A stretch of DNA of 54,989 bases from a virus. The position numbers were made by a program, and so were the translations under genes. Below are positions 16,915 to 25,711 of this stretch, piece after piece (the first letter of the stretch is position 1; the number at the start of each line of letters is the position of its first letter). The stretch lies in IMG/VR virus record IMGVR_UViG_3300030107_002762, positions 1 through 54,989 of that record, one strand, 5' to 3'. The notes below the pieces were generated by a model. That model saw only the letters and a program-made list of their open reading frames with translations, did no database searches and was not told the origin of the DNA.

Positions 16915-17093
16915 TATTTATAGCCACCACCACGTTTCTTATACGTACGTACTAACCAACCATTAGCATAAGCACTTGGATAAACTTTAAATTTACGTTT
17001 AGCTTCCGCTTTTACTCTTGCATATAATGCAGGATTAGTTGGCGTAGCTCCTTTTTTCTTTTTAGTTGTTTTCTTTTTCTTTTTTGCGGGCAT
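16914..17093 (-). CDS. Short basic protein (59 aa)
   Basis: A gene of 59 codons starting at 17093 with GAGG in good position. The protein has a poly-Lys N-terminus (PAKKKKKTTKKKKG) followed by TPTNPALYARVKAEAKRKFK, a Tyr/Trp-containing segment and the ending KKRGGGYK. Its stop overlaps the next ATG by one base (TAATG), which supports it as a real, coupled gene. Confidence 0.7.
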   Translation of the reverse strand: MPAKKKKKTTKKKKGATPTNPALYARVKAEAKRKFKVYPSAYANGWLVRTYKKRGGGYK

Positions 17094-17096
17094 AGT

Positions 17097-17267
17097 TTAT
17101 TTCCTCTTTTTAATTGGTTTTCTTTTAGTTACTTTTTTTGCTGAACCATATCTAGTTTTTTGATCTTTATTGATTTTTTCTAGTTTTTTAGCTTGTTCTG
17201 CGTGTAACTTACTAGCTTTTTTCAACGCTTTTACAATCTCATTTAAATCTTTAGTGTAATGTGGCAT
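17097..17267 (-). CDS. Short basic helical protein (56 aa)
   Basis: A gene of 56 codons beginning MPHYTKDLNEIVKALKKASK, with an amphipathic helix over the first 35 residues and a basic tail ending KRKPIKKRK. It starts 2 bases after the stop of the 224-residue gene and ends 4 bases before the next start, so it fills the operon without gaps. Function unknown. Confidence 0.65.
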   Translation of the reverse strand: MPHYTKDLNEIVKALKKASKLHAEQAKKLEKINKDQKTRYGSAKKVTKRKPIKKRK

Positions 17268-17268
17268 T

Positions 17269-17943
17269 TTAATCTTCGTATAAATTATTAAATGTAATTG
17301 CAGGGTCTAAATAACTTTCATGACCTTCAGCAGAGTGTACCCACTGAGAGGGTTTAAAGTCAGGTGCTCCATCACCTGTTACCCATAAAGCAGGACTTGT
17401 TGCTCTAACTCTGTTGTTAGGCAAAGCAACAAAGTTGCCTTTCCACTTACAATCTTCAGTTATATATAACACATGAGATTGTTTATGTTGAGCAGGGTCA
17501 TCAGCAATATCGCTATCAGTATAGTCTACGGTAAACATATAACGACCAGTATAAAACTCGCCGTCTATTTTACAAAGCCAAGGACTAGAACTGACTCTAT
17601 CCATAATCACTATAGAATGGTTTCTTGATTCACAATCCCAAGGTTGAGCTAAATGATCTTCCATTGGTTCTGGGAAATCCTGACTAGGAATATCGGCAAC
17701 TAATGCTTGTATTGGCATTCTAGCCCACATAGCACCGCCGTGGATATTACCTTCGTCATTATCGTCACAATTAGCTTCTTCTCCAGTAAAAACTACTTGA
17801 AAACTTAATGATCTATCAGGAATAGTAGTAACTGCTATTGCTAGTGCATGAATATACTCATCTTGGTATTCTTCATGGTTTTTAGTAAACTCTCGTCTAA
17901 CCCAACATTTAAAATGCGGGATGTTACTTATTAAATAAGGCAT
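17269..17943 (-). CDS. Hypothetical 224-residue protein
   Basis: An acidic protein rich in Trp, His and Cys, predicted to be mostly beta strand (for example SFQVVFTGEE, HSIVIMDRVS, GRYMFTVDYTD). It contains HGGAMWARMPIQALV in the middle. I have seen similar proteins in marine phage structural regions but cannot name a family or function. Flanked on both sides by genes for very basic small proteins. Confidence 0.6.
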   Translation of the reverse strand: MPYLISNIPHFKCWVRREFTKNHEEYQDEYIHALAIAVTTIPDRSLSFQVVFTGEEANCDDNDEGNIHGGAMWARMPIQALVADIPSQDFPEPMEDHLAQPWDCESRNHSIVIMDRVSSSPWLCKIDGEFYTGRYMFTVDYTDSDIADDPAQHKQSHVLYITEDCKWKGNFVALPNNRVRATSPALWVTGDGAPDFKPSQWVHSAEGHESYLDPAITFNNLYED

Positions 17944-17946
17944 AGC

Positions 17947-18114
17947 TTATTTCTTTTTCTTTTTAAGAATTTTACGTTTTTTAGATTTTTTTCTTAAAGA
18001 ACCGCCCTTAGACATTTTTCTTAAAGAACCACCTTTAGACATTTTCCTTAAAGAACCGCCCTTAGACATTTTCCTTAAAGAACCACCTTTAGATTTACGT
18101 TTGTGCATTGGCAT
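17947..18114 (-). CDS. Basic protein with KGGSLRK tandem repeats
   Basis: A 55-residue protein starting at 18114 (AGGAGG 6 bases upstream), made of four copies of a 9-residue unit (MSKGGSLRK type) with a Lys-rich tail. A longer reading from 18180 lies over the lysozyme 3' end and is not needed. The repeats and the charge suggest nucleic acid or membrane binding; nothing more can be said. Confidence 0.65.
   Translation of the reverse strand: MPMHKRKSKGGSLRKMSKGGSLRKMSKGGSLRKMSKGGSLRKKSKKRKILKKKKK
17991..18098 (-). repeat. Four 27-bp tandem repeats
   Basis: Four copies of a 27-base unit at 17991, 18018, 18045 and 18072. The internal bases alternate between ccgccctta and ccaccttta, giving an A-B-A-B order, so a two-unit block was probably duplicated. 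All copies keep the reading frame. Confidence 0.85.
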
Positions 18115-18116
18115 AA

Positions 18117-18560
18117 TTAACCTCCTTTTAATACACGTTTTTGTAATCTTACTGCTCTTTGTTTGACTTGTGTAGCCCAACGACTATCCATCATTTCCGT
18201 AGCAGCAAGTTCCCAGTTTCTTTCAGATAACGCTGTTAAAAATTTTTTAAACTTTTTTAATCGCGTAATACCTAAATTGAAACACATATTAGCTAACACT
18301 AATTGTATATCATCTGGTAACTCTCGCCACCAAGATAAACTCCTATCTAACTCTTTAAAAACTATTTCTATATCGTTTTTAAAACACTCGTTAATTCTTT
18401 TAGTAGATATGGGTGTACCAACAGGTTCTCCCCATTCTTTGTCTTTATCTGTTATTAAGTGTCCTATTCCAAAAGTATGGTAACCAAGATGATCTAAATA
18501 AATTTCGTTTATACAACCCTCATCGACTTTTAATTCTTCTCTAAGTTTTTCTATGTTCAT
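18117..18560 (-). CDS. T4-type lysozyme (GH24 endolysin)
   Basis: A muramidase that cleaves the peptidoglycan glycan strand during lysis. The first 35 residues reproduce the T4 lysozyme active site at identical spacing: Glu14 (KVDEG), Asp23 (YLDHLGYHT) and Thr29, followed by GIGHL. Length (147) is normal for the family, and the C-terminal RWATQVKQRAVRL fits the T4 fold. No signal or anchor sequence is present, so export depends on a holin. It ends 2 bases before the KGGSLRK-repeat gene. Confidence 0.93.
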   Translation of the reverse strand: MNIEKLREELKVDEGCINEIYLDHLGYHTFGIGHLITDKDKEWGEPVGTPISTKRINECFKNDIEIVFKELDRSLSWWRELPDDIQLVLANMCFNLGITRLKKFKKFLTALSERNWELAATEMMDSRWATQVKQRAVRLQKRVLKGG

Positions 18561-18562
18561 AA

Positions 18563-18889
18563 TTACTGAATAGGTATAGTGGTAGCTCCTGCTAAAGAAA
18601 CCGTAACTTTGCCAAGTGCTGTTGTACCTTGTGTACCTTTTTCTGTACCTGTATAAATATCAACCCATTGTTCTCCTGTCCAAAGTTGTATTTGGTTTGT
18701 TGATAAATTCCAAATTAAATCTCCTGTTCTAAAACTTGTAGAATTTCTTTGTTCTTCTGTAAAGTTATTAGTCGAACCAACATCTACTTTATTTAAGCTA
18801 AGTTCTAAGATTCTTACTAATCTATTAAATATCTCAGGAGACAGTTCATTTTGAGCAAAAGGTAATTTAGTTTCTAATATTTTAGCCAT
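18563..18889 (-). CDS. Hypothetical structural-type protein
   Basis: A 108-residue protein with an N-terminal helical half (FNRLVRILELSLNKVDVG) and a beta half containing DLIWNLSTNQIQLWTGEQWV, a Trp-rich pattern seen in phage fibre or tail tip accessory proteins. It lies between the endolysin and a large tail protein and shares a base with the latter's stop. Exact role unknown. Confidence 0.6.
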   Translation of the reverse strand: MAKILETKLPFAQNELSPEIFNRLVRILELSLNKVDVGSTNNFTEEQRNSTSFRTGDLIWNLSTNQIQLWTGEQWVDIYTGTEKGTQGTTALGKVTVSLAGATTIPIQ

Positions 18890-20766
18890 TATCTTTTACC
18901 GTCAGGTTGTGTTTCTATACGTGTTGCCCCTACTTTAAACCCTAGTCCTGTTACAGTAGTGTCTGTATCATCAGATTGAATTCTTAATACTGCTTGTCTA
19001 CCTCTAACTCTAGTATCTATTTTAGTTGTTACTGAGGTACAAGAACCAGTAGCTCCTACGCTTAAATCTTCTCCAGGAAAATTTCTTTTCTTTAAAACTA
19101 AATTTACTTTTTGTCCAGAAGCACCTGTGCTTCCTGTGCCATTAAAAGTTACATCAGGTATTATTCTACTAACAAACTGAAACTCATCTCCTTCACCTAA
19201 ATCGAAATCACTAGACTCTATAAAAACATTAGTCATAGCATTTCCATCATCATCATTACCTAATTCATGATCAAATAAATAATTAGAAGAAGTTGCTTTA
19301 GGGTTAGCAAAAATACCTTCATCTAACCAAGCTGTTCTAGAAAGTTCTCCTATCATCCAAACATTTTCTTCATAATTATAAGTAACGTATTTGTCTATAA
19401 CATTAGAACCTGCCGAGCAATAAAACCAACCTACTTCACTAAATTCTTTATTTAAAAAACCGAAGGTTTGATAACTTTGTGTTTCGTTTATATTACCAAA
19501 AACATGTTCTTCTACAGAACACGGTAGTTTTACTACAGAACCTGCATAATTATAAAAACCTTTTTTATCCATCCAAAACACTCCTTTAGACGTGTTTATC
19601 ATGGCGTTAGGACCTATAGACCCCACTCCTTCGTTTATTAAATTAACACCAAAAGTAAATGGTTGTCCTATAAAAGACATAGAAAATAATGCAGTGTCTG
19701 TCCAAATTAATATTTCTTGTCTAGTTCTAATAGCTCCTACTATTTGAGAACCAGAAGAAAGTCTTAAAGAACCTGCAGTATTTGTTGTTTTTGGCTCCCA
19801 CTCAGCAACATTCTCTTGATCACTAAACGCTATAAATAGAGGGTCTATTGCTCCTGTTCTAGCCGTGCCTGAAGCATTTAACGGGTCTGCTCCAAAACAA
19901 ATTACGTGTCTATCTACATCTGAAACCATTGTTTGTAATGCAAGTGTGGGGGCTAAGTTAGCTCCTGCTAAATCAGTTAAAGCTACCGCTCTATTGTTAG
20001 TGCCATTAGTTTTATCCCAATAATAAACACTACCTCCTCTAACATTTATTAATAAATCTTCACCAAAATTATCATGTGTCCATAAACGTAATTGATTATT
20101 ACCCCCCAACGAAGAAGAACTTCCCCAACTGCCTGATCCCCAAGCGTCTGCTCCCCAACCAGTAGCGGGTACATAAACATCTAAACCTACGTTTATTTGG
20201 TAAACTCCGTCAACTCCTGAACCTCCGTTTCCTGTATCACTACTATTAGCGGTAACAGTAACTCCAGAAGTATTTTTAGCGGTTATAGTATACGTATTAG
20301 CGGTAGGTACTGTTTCTACTTCATATTCTTGATTTAGAACATTAGAGTTTATATTACCGCCTAAACTTACTGCTCCTGATAAAGTTACAAAATCTCCTTG
20401 AACAGCACCGTGTGAGGAATCAGTAACTGTTAAAGTGCTAGAGCCATTAGTCGCTGCAAAAGTTATTGAATCAGTACTGGTTTTTCTAATAGGGGTGATG
20501 TCGTTAAAATCGGTGCCGTCTAATATGTAATATTTTACCGTTGTGCCTAACCCAAGATATTTAGTTCCATCTATCGCAACCCAAGCATGTAACCCTCTAC
20601 CTGTGCCTAAGTAAGTAGAAGAAGTAGCTTTAGTCCAACCACCTATTTTTTCGGGTAATCCTTTTTTAAAACGAACTAAATTACTATCAAACCAACCACC
20701 TTCGTTAGCATAAGCAGTAGCTTCTTTATTAATTCCTGGTCTAAATATTAATTTCTGCAAAGGCAT
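18889..20766 (-). CDS. Tail/stabilisation protein
   Basis: A 625-residue beta-rich protein. The N-terminus (LIFRPGINKEATAYANEGGW) followed by DSNLVRFKKGLPEKIGGW is typical of the large tail-hub or phage stabilisation proteins of short-tailed marine phages, comparable in place to P22 gp10. The middle is rich in Gly, Thr and Ser strands. It sits between fibre genes and lysis genes. A structural role is likely; the specific position in the tail is inferred. Confidence 0.7.
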   Translation of the reverse strand: MPLQKLIFRPGINKEATAYANEGGWFDSNLVRFKKGLPEKIGGWTKATSSTYLGTGRGLHAWVAIDGTKYLGLGTTVKYYILDGTDFNDITPIRKTSTDSITFAATNGSSTLTVTDSSHGAVQGDFVTLSGAVSLGGNINSNVLNQEYEVETVPTANTYTITAKNTSGVTVTANSSDTGNGGSGVDGVYQINVGLDVYVPATGWGADAWGSGSWGSSSSLGGNNQLRLWTHDNFGEDLLINVRGGSVYYWDKTNGTNNRAVALTDLAGANLAPTLALQTMVSDVDRHVICFGADPLNASGTARTGAIDPLFIAFSDQENVAEWEPKTTNTAGSLRLSSGSQIVGAIRTRQEILIWTDTALFSMSFIGQPFTFGVNLINEGVGSIGPNAMINTSKGVFWMDKKGFYNYAGSVVKLPCSVEEHVFGNINETQSYQTFGFLNKEFSEVGWFYCSAGSNVIDKYVTYNYEENVWMIGELSRTAWLDEGIFANPKATSSNYLFDHELGNDDDGNAMTNVFIESSDFDLGEGDEFQFVSRIIPDVTFNGTGSTGASGQKVNLVLKKRNFPGEDLSVGATGSCTSVTTKIDTRVRGRQAVLRIQSDDTDTTVTGLGFKVGATRIETQPDGKR

Positions 20767-20788
20767 AGCTCATCGTATTATATCAGTA

Positions 20789-21133
20789 TTACGTTAAAGT
20801 TTTTGTTACAGATGTTGGTGTAACTTTTTCTGCTATTTCAGCATCTAAAGAAGCTTTCATTTCAGTAACTTTATCGCTACCTAATGCAGTTTCAACCCAG
20901 CCCTGAACATCGCTTGTTTTTAAACTAGACCAATTAATAAAAGATGACAGGTCAGAAGTATCTAAAGTTTGACTGCCGTACACTGTTGCTGTTTGAAAAT
21001 TATCTTCAGAGTCTTTATTAGTGTCATCGGTAGCTGTCAGTCGCCAATGCACATTATGTACTACGTTTGATTTTCCGCTTTTTGTGGGGTAGGTATCACA
21101 AGTTGAAACATCCCATGCGTATGATATTGCCAT
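20789..21133 (-). CDS. Small structural-type hypothetical protein
   Basis: A 114-residue protein starting MAISYAWDVSTCDTYPT and containing VVHNVHWRLTATDD. Proteins of this kind are common beside fibre genes in marine phages, where they are unnamed or assigned to a DUF. It starts 2 bases after the stop of the fibre gene. Fibre assembly or attachment is a guess from context. Confidence 0.6.
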   Translation of the reverse strand: MAISYAWDVSTCDTYPTKSGKSNVVHNVHWRLTATDDTNKDSEDNFQTATVYGSQTLDTSDLSSFINWSSLKTSDVQGWVETALGSDKVTEMKASLDAEIAEKVTPTSVTKTLT

Positions 21134-21135
21134 TT

Positions 21136-23061
21136 TTATTTTCCTTTGAGTGTGTTTATTTCAGTTTGTAAAGCTTCAATCTGTGCTTGTTGTTCTTGAA
21201 CTGCTTTTATTAGTACAGGTGTTAGTTTTAAATAATCTAAACTATAATCTGATTGGTTTTCATCATCTTTAGGATCGTGTTGTAAAAGCCAAGTGCTATT
21301 TTTTTCTATACCTACTTCACTTAAAGATTTTTCTAAGTCTTGTGCTATTAAACCAAACATTTTAGGAGAGCCCTCATCGTCAATTTTATAATTGTATTGA
21401 CTTGGTTTTAATTTAGCGATTAAGTTCAAACCTAAATCTAAATCACTAATATCTCTCTTGAAATTTTTATCTGAAGGTAAGGAATTAGCATTTGTGCTAA
21501 TAGTTCCAACTTGACTTGAGTTTTTTCTTAAATCAAGTAAAACCCCGTCACTTGACAATCTGTTCAATAATAAAGGTGTTCCACCACTTTTTGTAATTCT
21601 AGCTGCATTACTTTCAAATTCAAAACCCTCTGAACTCACTGCTGCTGCTGTTTTGTTAATTAAAAAATCACCACCAGAAGTAATCCTGACTCTCTCACTA
21701 CCACCAGCTGAAAGTTTTAGACCAGCACCACTGACAGCAAAAATTTCAGCTAAAGAATCAGTGTTGTCAAAGTTAAAATTTGCTTTGGTAGTGCCATTAT
21801 TAGCTATAGTAAGTTGTGTAAATCTATCGCCATCATTGTCTAACCTAAGTTGATCACCATTATCCGCTTTTATATCGACTTTCATGCTTGGACTTGTATT
21901 CCCTATTCCAACACGACCTGCTGCTGACATATCAAGCGTAAGAGCAGTAATTTCTGAGCCACCATCGTTACCTTTAAAAATAATGTCTTTATCTTGTACT
22001 TTAGACTCTATAACAAAATCAGATGATGAATTTACAAAATCTCCAATAGCAGTGCCACCATCACTAAATGTAACATTACCACCATCTGCATCAAGAATAA
22101 TATCTCCTGCAACATCTATTGTTAAGTCACCGCTAGATAAATCTATTTCTGTGCTATCTATAGTTATGTTGTCTGCAACTAATGACCCACCAGTAATAGC
22201 ACCAGTAGTTGTAATCGTACTAGAACCAGTATCGATTGTTCCAAAACCGCTCGTAATTGATCCTGAATCTAATGCACCTGTAGTAACAATACTTGAACTA
22301 CCTGCAGCAGCAGAAGCACCTATATCTGATAGGACTTCACTCGCTGACCTACCTTCTATGGCTGTACCATTAACTCTTAAGAAATCGTCATCAACTACGC
22401 CACTTGTAAATTTAGGCACATTGTTATTAGAAATACCAGTGCTTAAAGTGGCTGTGGTTGTAATAGATGTGCCGTCTAAAGTCATAGCATCAGCTTCTAA
22501 TGTGCCGTCTACATCTACATCACCTGAAATATCTAAATTAGTAAATACAGATGTGCCTGTAACTGTTAAATCTCCTCCAACAGAAACGTCATCGGTAACT
22601 GTTAAATCATCTTGTACTTTTAAATCAACAACTGAAAGACTAGCAAAAGCATCCACCATAGCTGCACCAGAACCAGCACCGTCAGAATAAATGACTTTAG
22701 TGTCTCCTGGAGGTATAGTTACACTAGCTCCACTTCCTTGAGAAATGATTATATTTTGAGAACCACTTGTGCCATTTTCTATAAACCAAAGTTTAGAAAT
22801 AGTGTTTGGACCGATAGTAATAGTACAAGCAGAATCTAAAGTACCTGTGTATTTAAGGTACATTGATCTTCCTGGATCAGTAGCACCATCAGCTACAGTT
22901 GTAGTATGTGTGTCTGCATTAGTAGTTATGGCTTCTGTACCATAACTAAATGCTTCTGCAATTAACTCTAGGTTAGTGTTGGTAATCGTACCCCACGTAC
23001 CACTAGCGTCTCCAGTAGCTAACTCGTTTAATCTTAAATCGTTTACATATGTACTTGCCAT
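21136..23061 (-). CDS. Tail fibre with S74 intramolecular chaperone domain
   Basis: A 641-residue receptor-binding-type protein. The N-terminal region (STYVNDLRLNELATGDASGT) probably joins the tail; residues 150-450 are repetitive beta structure with many SxxDI and VxG motifs. The C-terminal 112 residues are a Peptidase S74 domain, which trimerises the fibre and then cleaves itself off: the catalytic Ser530 and Lys535 (SDKNFK), the FGLIAQDLEKS block and a final coiled coil (EQQAQIEALQTEINTLKG) are all present. Host range is expected to depend on this gene. Confidence 0.88.
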   Translation of the reverse strand: MASTYVNDLRLNELATGDASGTWGTITNTNLELIAEAFSYGTEAITTNADTHTTTVADGATDPGRSMYLKYTGTLDSACTITIGPNTISKLWFIENGTSGSQNIIISQGSGASVTIPPGDTKVIYSDGAGSGAAMVDAFASLSVVDLKVQDDLTVTDDVSVGGDLTVTGTSVFTNLDISGDVDVDGTLEADAMTLDGTSITTTATLSTGISNNNVPKFTSGVVDDDFLRVNGTAIEGRSASEVLSDIGASAAAGSSSIVTTGALDSGSITSGFGTIDTGSSTITTTGAITGGSLVADNITIDSTEIDLSSGDLTIDVAGDIILDADGGNVTFSDGGTAIGDFVNSSSDFVIESKVQDKDIIFKGNDGGSEITALTLDMSAAGRVGIGNTSPSMKVDIKADNGDQLRLDNDGDRFTQLTIANNGTTKANFNFDNTDSLAEIFAVSGAGLKLSAGGSERVRITSGGDFLINKTAAAVSSEGFEFESNAARITKSGGTPLLLNRLSSDGVLLDLRKNSSQVGTISTNANSLPSDKNFKRDISDLDLGLNLIAKLKPSQYNYKIDDEGSPKMFGLIAQDLEKSLSEVGIEKNSTWLLQHDPKDDENQSDYSLDYLKLTPVLIKAVQEQQAQIEALQTEINTLKGK

Positions 23062-23103
23062 GGTCTTTCCTCGTTTTGATTATATTATGTTTTTTACTCC
23101 CTG

Positions 23104-24006
23104 TTAAGCAACTTCTTCATAGTTTGGTGTTTGAGTTGTATTCACAGAGCTGTAATTTGGTGTTTGACTAGTGTTTACGCCACTATAACTTGGTGTTTGA
23201 CTTGTATTTACATTGCTGTAGTTTGGTGTTTGACTTGTATTTACAGGACTATAACTTGGTGTTTGACTTGTATCAATTAAACCATAAACTAAAACATTTT
23301 CAAGAGTAAACGTCGCTACTTGCCCTGTAGCTAACGTAACGGCTTTTGCTATAATCGTTTCGTCACCCTGACTACTTGTTAAACTAAACCCTGATACAGT
23401 AATAGTATTACTAGAGCTTTGTGTTACCGTTCCTAATGAAGAAGTAGCGGTATTGCCAGTAACGCTTATATTAGCAGGACCGACTATGCTTTCATCACCT
23501 AATCCAGTACTTGCTGCTACGCCCTCTTCTACTATTAGTGCTGTTGCAATAACTGTTTCACTTCCTAAAGCTGAAGTTCCTGCTACCCCCTCTTCTACTA
23601 TTACTGCTCCTGCAGTGACTGATTCATCACCTAGTGCAGTGGTTCCTACATTTCCTGTGACAGATATATTAGCAGAACAAGATACGCTTTCGTCACCTAA
23701 ACCTGAAGTAGATGTTGTAGCAGTTACTCCCTGTACTGCCTCTCCTATTACAACTGAATTACCTACTCCAGTTGTACCTGTAAGCCCTGTTTCTACAACT
23801 GTAGCACTACAAGTTACAGTAACAGTACCTAATCCGCTTGTAGCAGCAAGTCCTTCCTCTACTACATTAGCAGAACATAGAATAGTTTCTGAACCAAGTG
23901 CTGAAGTGCTATTAACACCTGTAACACTTACGTTTACATTTATAACTACAGGCTGACCCCATGGACCTGAGCCCCAAGTGCCACGACCCCAACCTACGGA
24001 CGACAT
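23104..24006 (-). CDS. Repeat-rich fibre-like or tail surface protein
   Basis: A 300-residue protein in three parts: a Trp/Gly-rich start (GWGRGTWGSGPWGQP), about eight imperfect 24-residue beta repeats (pattern TSxLGxExV...ANVxEEG), and five 11-residue TSQTPNYSxVN repeats at the C-terminus. It sits next to the S74 fibre gene. Trp/Gly-rich starts of this type occur in phage tail appendage proteins. A surface-exposed, variable role is likely but not proven. Confidence 0.65.
   Translation of the reverse strand: MSSVGWGRGTWGSGPWGQPVVINVNVSVTGVNSTSALGSETILCSANVVEEGLAATSGLGTVTVTCSATVVETGLTGTTGVGNSVVIGEAVQGVTATTSTSGLGDESVSCSANISVTGNVGTTALGDESVTAGAVIVEEGVAGTSALGSETVIATALIVEEGVAASTGLGDESIVGPANISVTGNTATSSLGTVTQSSSNTITVSGFSLTSSQGDETIIAKAVTLATGQVATFTLENVLVYGLIDTSQTPSYSPVNTSQTPNYSNVNTSQTPSYSGVNTSQTPNYSSVNTTQTPNYEEVA
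23107..23271 (-). repeat. Five 33-bp repeats encoding TSQTPNYSxVN
   Basis: Five in-frame copies of a 33-base unit encode the last 55 residues of the gene. Variation is confined mostly to one Pro/Ser/Asn/Gly position per unit, and the last copy ends EEVA. The high identity implies recent expansion. Confidence 0.85.
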
Positions 24007-24011
24007 TTAAT

Positions 24012-24443
24012 TTAAGCTATTCTTATAATAGCGTTACTTGCATCAGCGGTGGGAAACTGTATAGTAAAGTCTCCATTAGTAGATGTTTTATCACCACCAA
24101 AAGCAAGTACACATACTGCAGGATCACCTGAAGCTGTGTCGTTAAATATTAATGCTCCGTTAGCAGTTATAGTAGCACTACTAAAAGTTAAATCGGCAAA
24201 ATCAGTAAACGCAGTTGTGCTTGATGTTGTTGGATCAACTCTAGTTAAACTAGCTCCTTTTGCTGTGTAACCTGTACCACTTACTTCATTAGAAGTAGTG
24301 TATGCAGTTGTACCTGCACCTAAAGACGCAGAGCTAGTATATAAAGCTAAATTGAATGTGCTACCGCCTGAGTTTTTAAAATTATGCACACCTTCTAAAA
24401 GTTCTTGTTTGAAAGATGTACACATTGCTTGTGATATAGCCAT
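24012..24443 (-). CDS. Structural-type hypothetical protein
   Basis: A 143-residue protein with a short helical start (SFKQELLEGVHNF) followed by Ser/Thr/Ala/Gly-rich beta structure (NLALYTSSASLGAGTTAY). Comparable proteins lie beside tail genes in many marine phages. No enzyme motif. A minor tail or decoration role is inferred. Confidence 0.65.
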   Translation of the reverse strand: MAISQAMCTSFKQELLEGVHNFKNSGGSTFNLALYTSSASLGAGTTAYTTSNEVSGTGYTAKGASLTRVDPTTSSTTAFTDFADLTFSSATITANGALIFNDTASGDPAVCVLAFGGDKTSTNGDFTIQFPTADASNAIIRIA

Positions 24444-24721
24444 TATAGCCTCCTTATAATTTCAGCCATTTTATGATGACCTTGTTTTTCTAAAAGACCT
24501 GCTACTGTGCTTCTATCAGAAGCTATAGCCTGTCTTAAGTACAATAAAACAACTTTTTCAATATTCTCTTTAAAAGCTCTAGCTTGAGCTTGTACTAAAG
24601 GATCAGCGTTATCGCTAACTTGAACTAAGCGTTCCATTATTCTTTCAGTCCAATATTCTGGACTTAATCCTGTATTTTGTGTAGTTTTTATGGCTACGTC
24701 TCCTACTTTTATTTCATACAT
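24443..24721 (-). CDS. Hypothetical protein, connector region
   Basis: A 92-residue mostly helical protein (MYEIKVGDVAIKTTQNTGL at the start; PLVQAQARAFKENIEKVVL in the middle). It shares a base with the next gene and overlaps the upstream gene by 8 bases. Family and function unknown. Confidence 0.6.
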   Translation of the reverse strand: MYEIKVGDVAIKTTQNTGLSPEYWTERIMERLVQVSDNADPLVQAQARAFKENIEKVVLLYLRQAIASDRSTVAGLLEKQGHHKMAEIIRRL

Positions 24722-25382
24722 TAGACATTCCTTGTGGGTTTATTTTTAAGTTATCGCTTCTAGCTTCGTCTCTAACATCTTTAAACTCTCCTAAGACTTT
24801 CAACATTGCTAATGCTTCTTGAAATTTTTGTTCATACATCATAACAGTTTCAGGTGAAGATTTCATAAACACTGCTCCTTCAACTAAGGAACCAAACAAT
24901 AAAGCATTAGGTGCGTTATCGGATAACCAACTTTGATTATCGTCTCCTACTGTAGTTACTGAACTAGGTCGGTAATTATAATGTAGCTCTACCGTAAAAT
25001 TATCTGAAGGTGTAGGAGCTATAATAAAACTATCTTGGTCGAACTGTGCATAAAATAGTGGAGCACCTGTAGTAGTGGCATTAGGGGTATAGTCTCTGAT
25101 CCAAGAGACGTGTTTTAATAATAAATAACTATAATTACTACTAGAATCTAAAACCGCTAAACTAAACGGTGATAAAAAATCAGTAGGTTTCGATAAATAC
25201 GGTGAATTAGCCGATAGCGTACCTGTAACATTTTTACGAAACACAGGAAGTTGCACTGTTTTTAAAATACGTTCTTCTGTTGTTTCAATAAAATTATTAA
25301 TATTATTAACAAACGTTGTTTCTGAATTATCTAAATAATCCTGGATTGCTGTTTTTAAACTGCTATAAGTAAACCCTGCCAT
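24714..25382 (-). CDS. Head-tail connector or tail tube-type protein
   Basis: A 222-residue protein. The N-terminal FTYSSLKTAIQDYLDN and ETTEERILKTVQLPVFRK are typical of a family of adaptor/tail proteins that lies between capsid and fibre genes in marine podovirus-like genomes. The later part is beta-rich (FTVELHYNYRPSSVTTVGDD). It overlaps the genes on both sides by 1-8 bases. The connector role is inferred from order and similarity in pattern. Confidence 0.65.
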   Translation of the reverse strand: MAGFTYSSLKTAIQDYLDNSETTFVNNINNFIETTEERILKTVQLPVFRKNVTGTLSANSPYLSKPTDFLSPFSLAVLDSSSNYSYLLLKHVSWIRDYTPNATTTGAPLFYAQFDQDSFIIAPTPSDNFTVELHYNYRPSSVTTVGDDNQSWLSDNAPNALLFGSLVEGAVFMKSSPETVMMYEQKFQEALAMLKVLGEFKDVRDEARSDNLKINPQGMSNV

Positions 25383-25711
25383 TACGTTATACTCACGGTT
25401 ACGGTGCCTACGGCTGTTGTACCGAAAGCTCCTTCAAATTTAGTACCAATAATATCGCTAGTTGCTAACAAACCTCCTGCTGCCGTTACTAAACCTAATT
25501 GAGCTTGAGGTAATGGTACTTCAGGTCTTGTTCTAGGTAGTGCTTCAGAATCAACACTAACTGTAGGTGGGTCTAGTTGTGGGTGTTTTGGTTCATACTG
25601 ATCAGGACCTACTAAAAGACCATTCCATGTTCTTTTCATGTCTTTTAATTTATAACGAACTCCCGATATATCACAAATACCGTAAGCGTATTTACCTGAT
25701 GCGTATGCCAT
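25382..25711 (-). CDS. Hypothetical protein, connector region
   Basis: A 109-residue protein beginning YASGKYAYGICDISGVRYKL, with a Pro-rich centre (PKHPQLDPPTVSV) and a short C-terminal strand. The first 30 residues resemble small phage proteins with a CDxSG(F/V) element. It sits between two connector-type genes, sharing single bases with both. Function unknown. Confidence 0.6.
   Translation of the reverse strand: MAYASGKYAYGICDISGVRYKLKDMKRTWNGLLVGPDQYEPKHPQLDPPTVSVDSEALPRTRPEVPLPQAQLGLVTAAGGLLATSDIIGTKFEGAFGTTAVGTVTVSIT

Noticed and set aside
21884-22690. Long plus-strand reading frame opposite the S74 fibre gene
   Set aside because: It is the complement of a repetitive Ser/Thr/Asp-rich gene, giving a Pro/Ser/Val-rich sequence with no motif or ribosome site.
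23453-23956. Plus-strand frame opposite the repeat-rich appendage gene
   Set aside because: Antisense of repetitive beta-protein coding DNA, no independent support.
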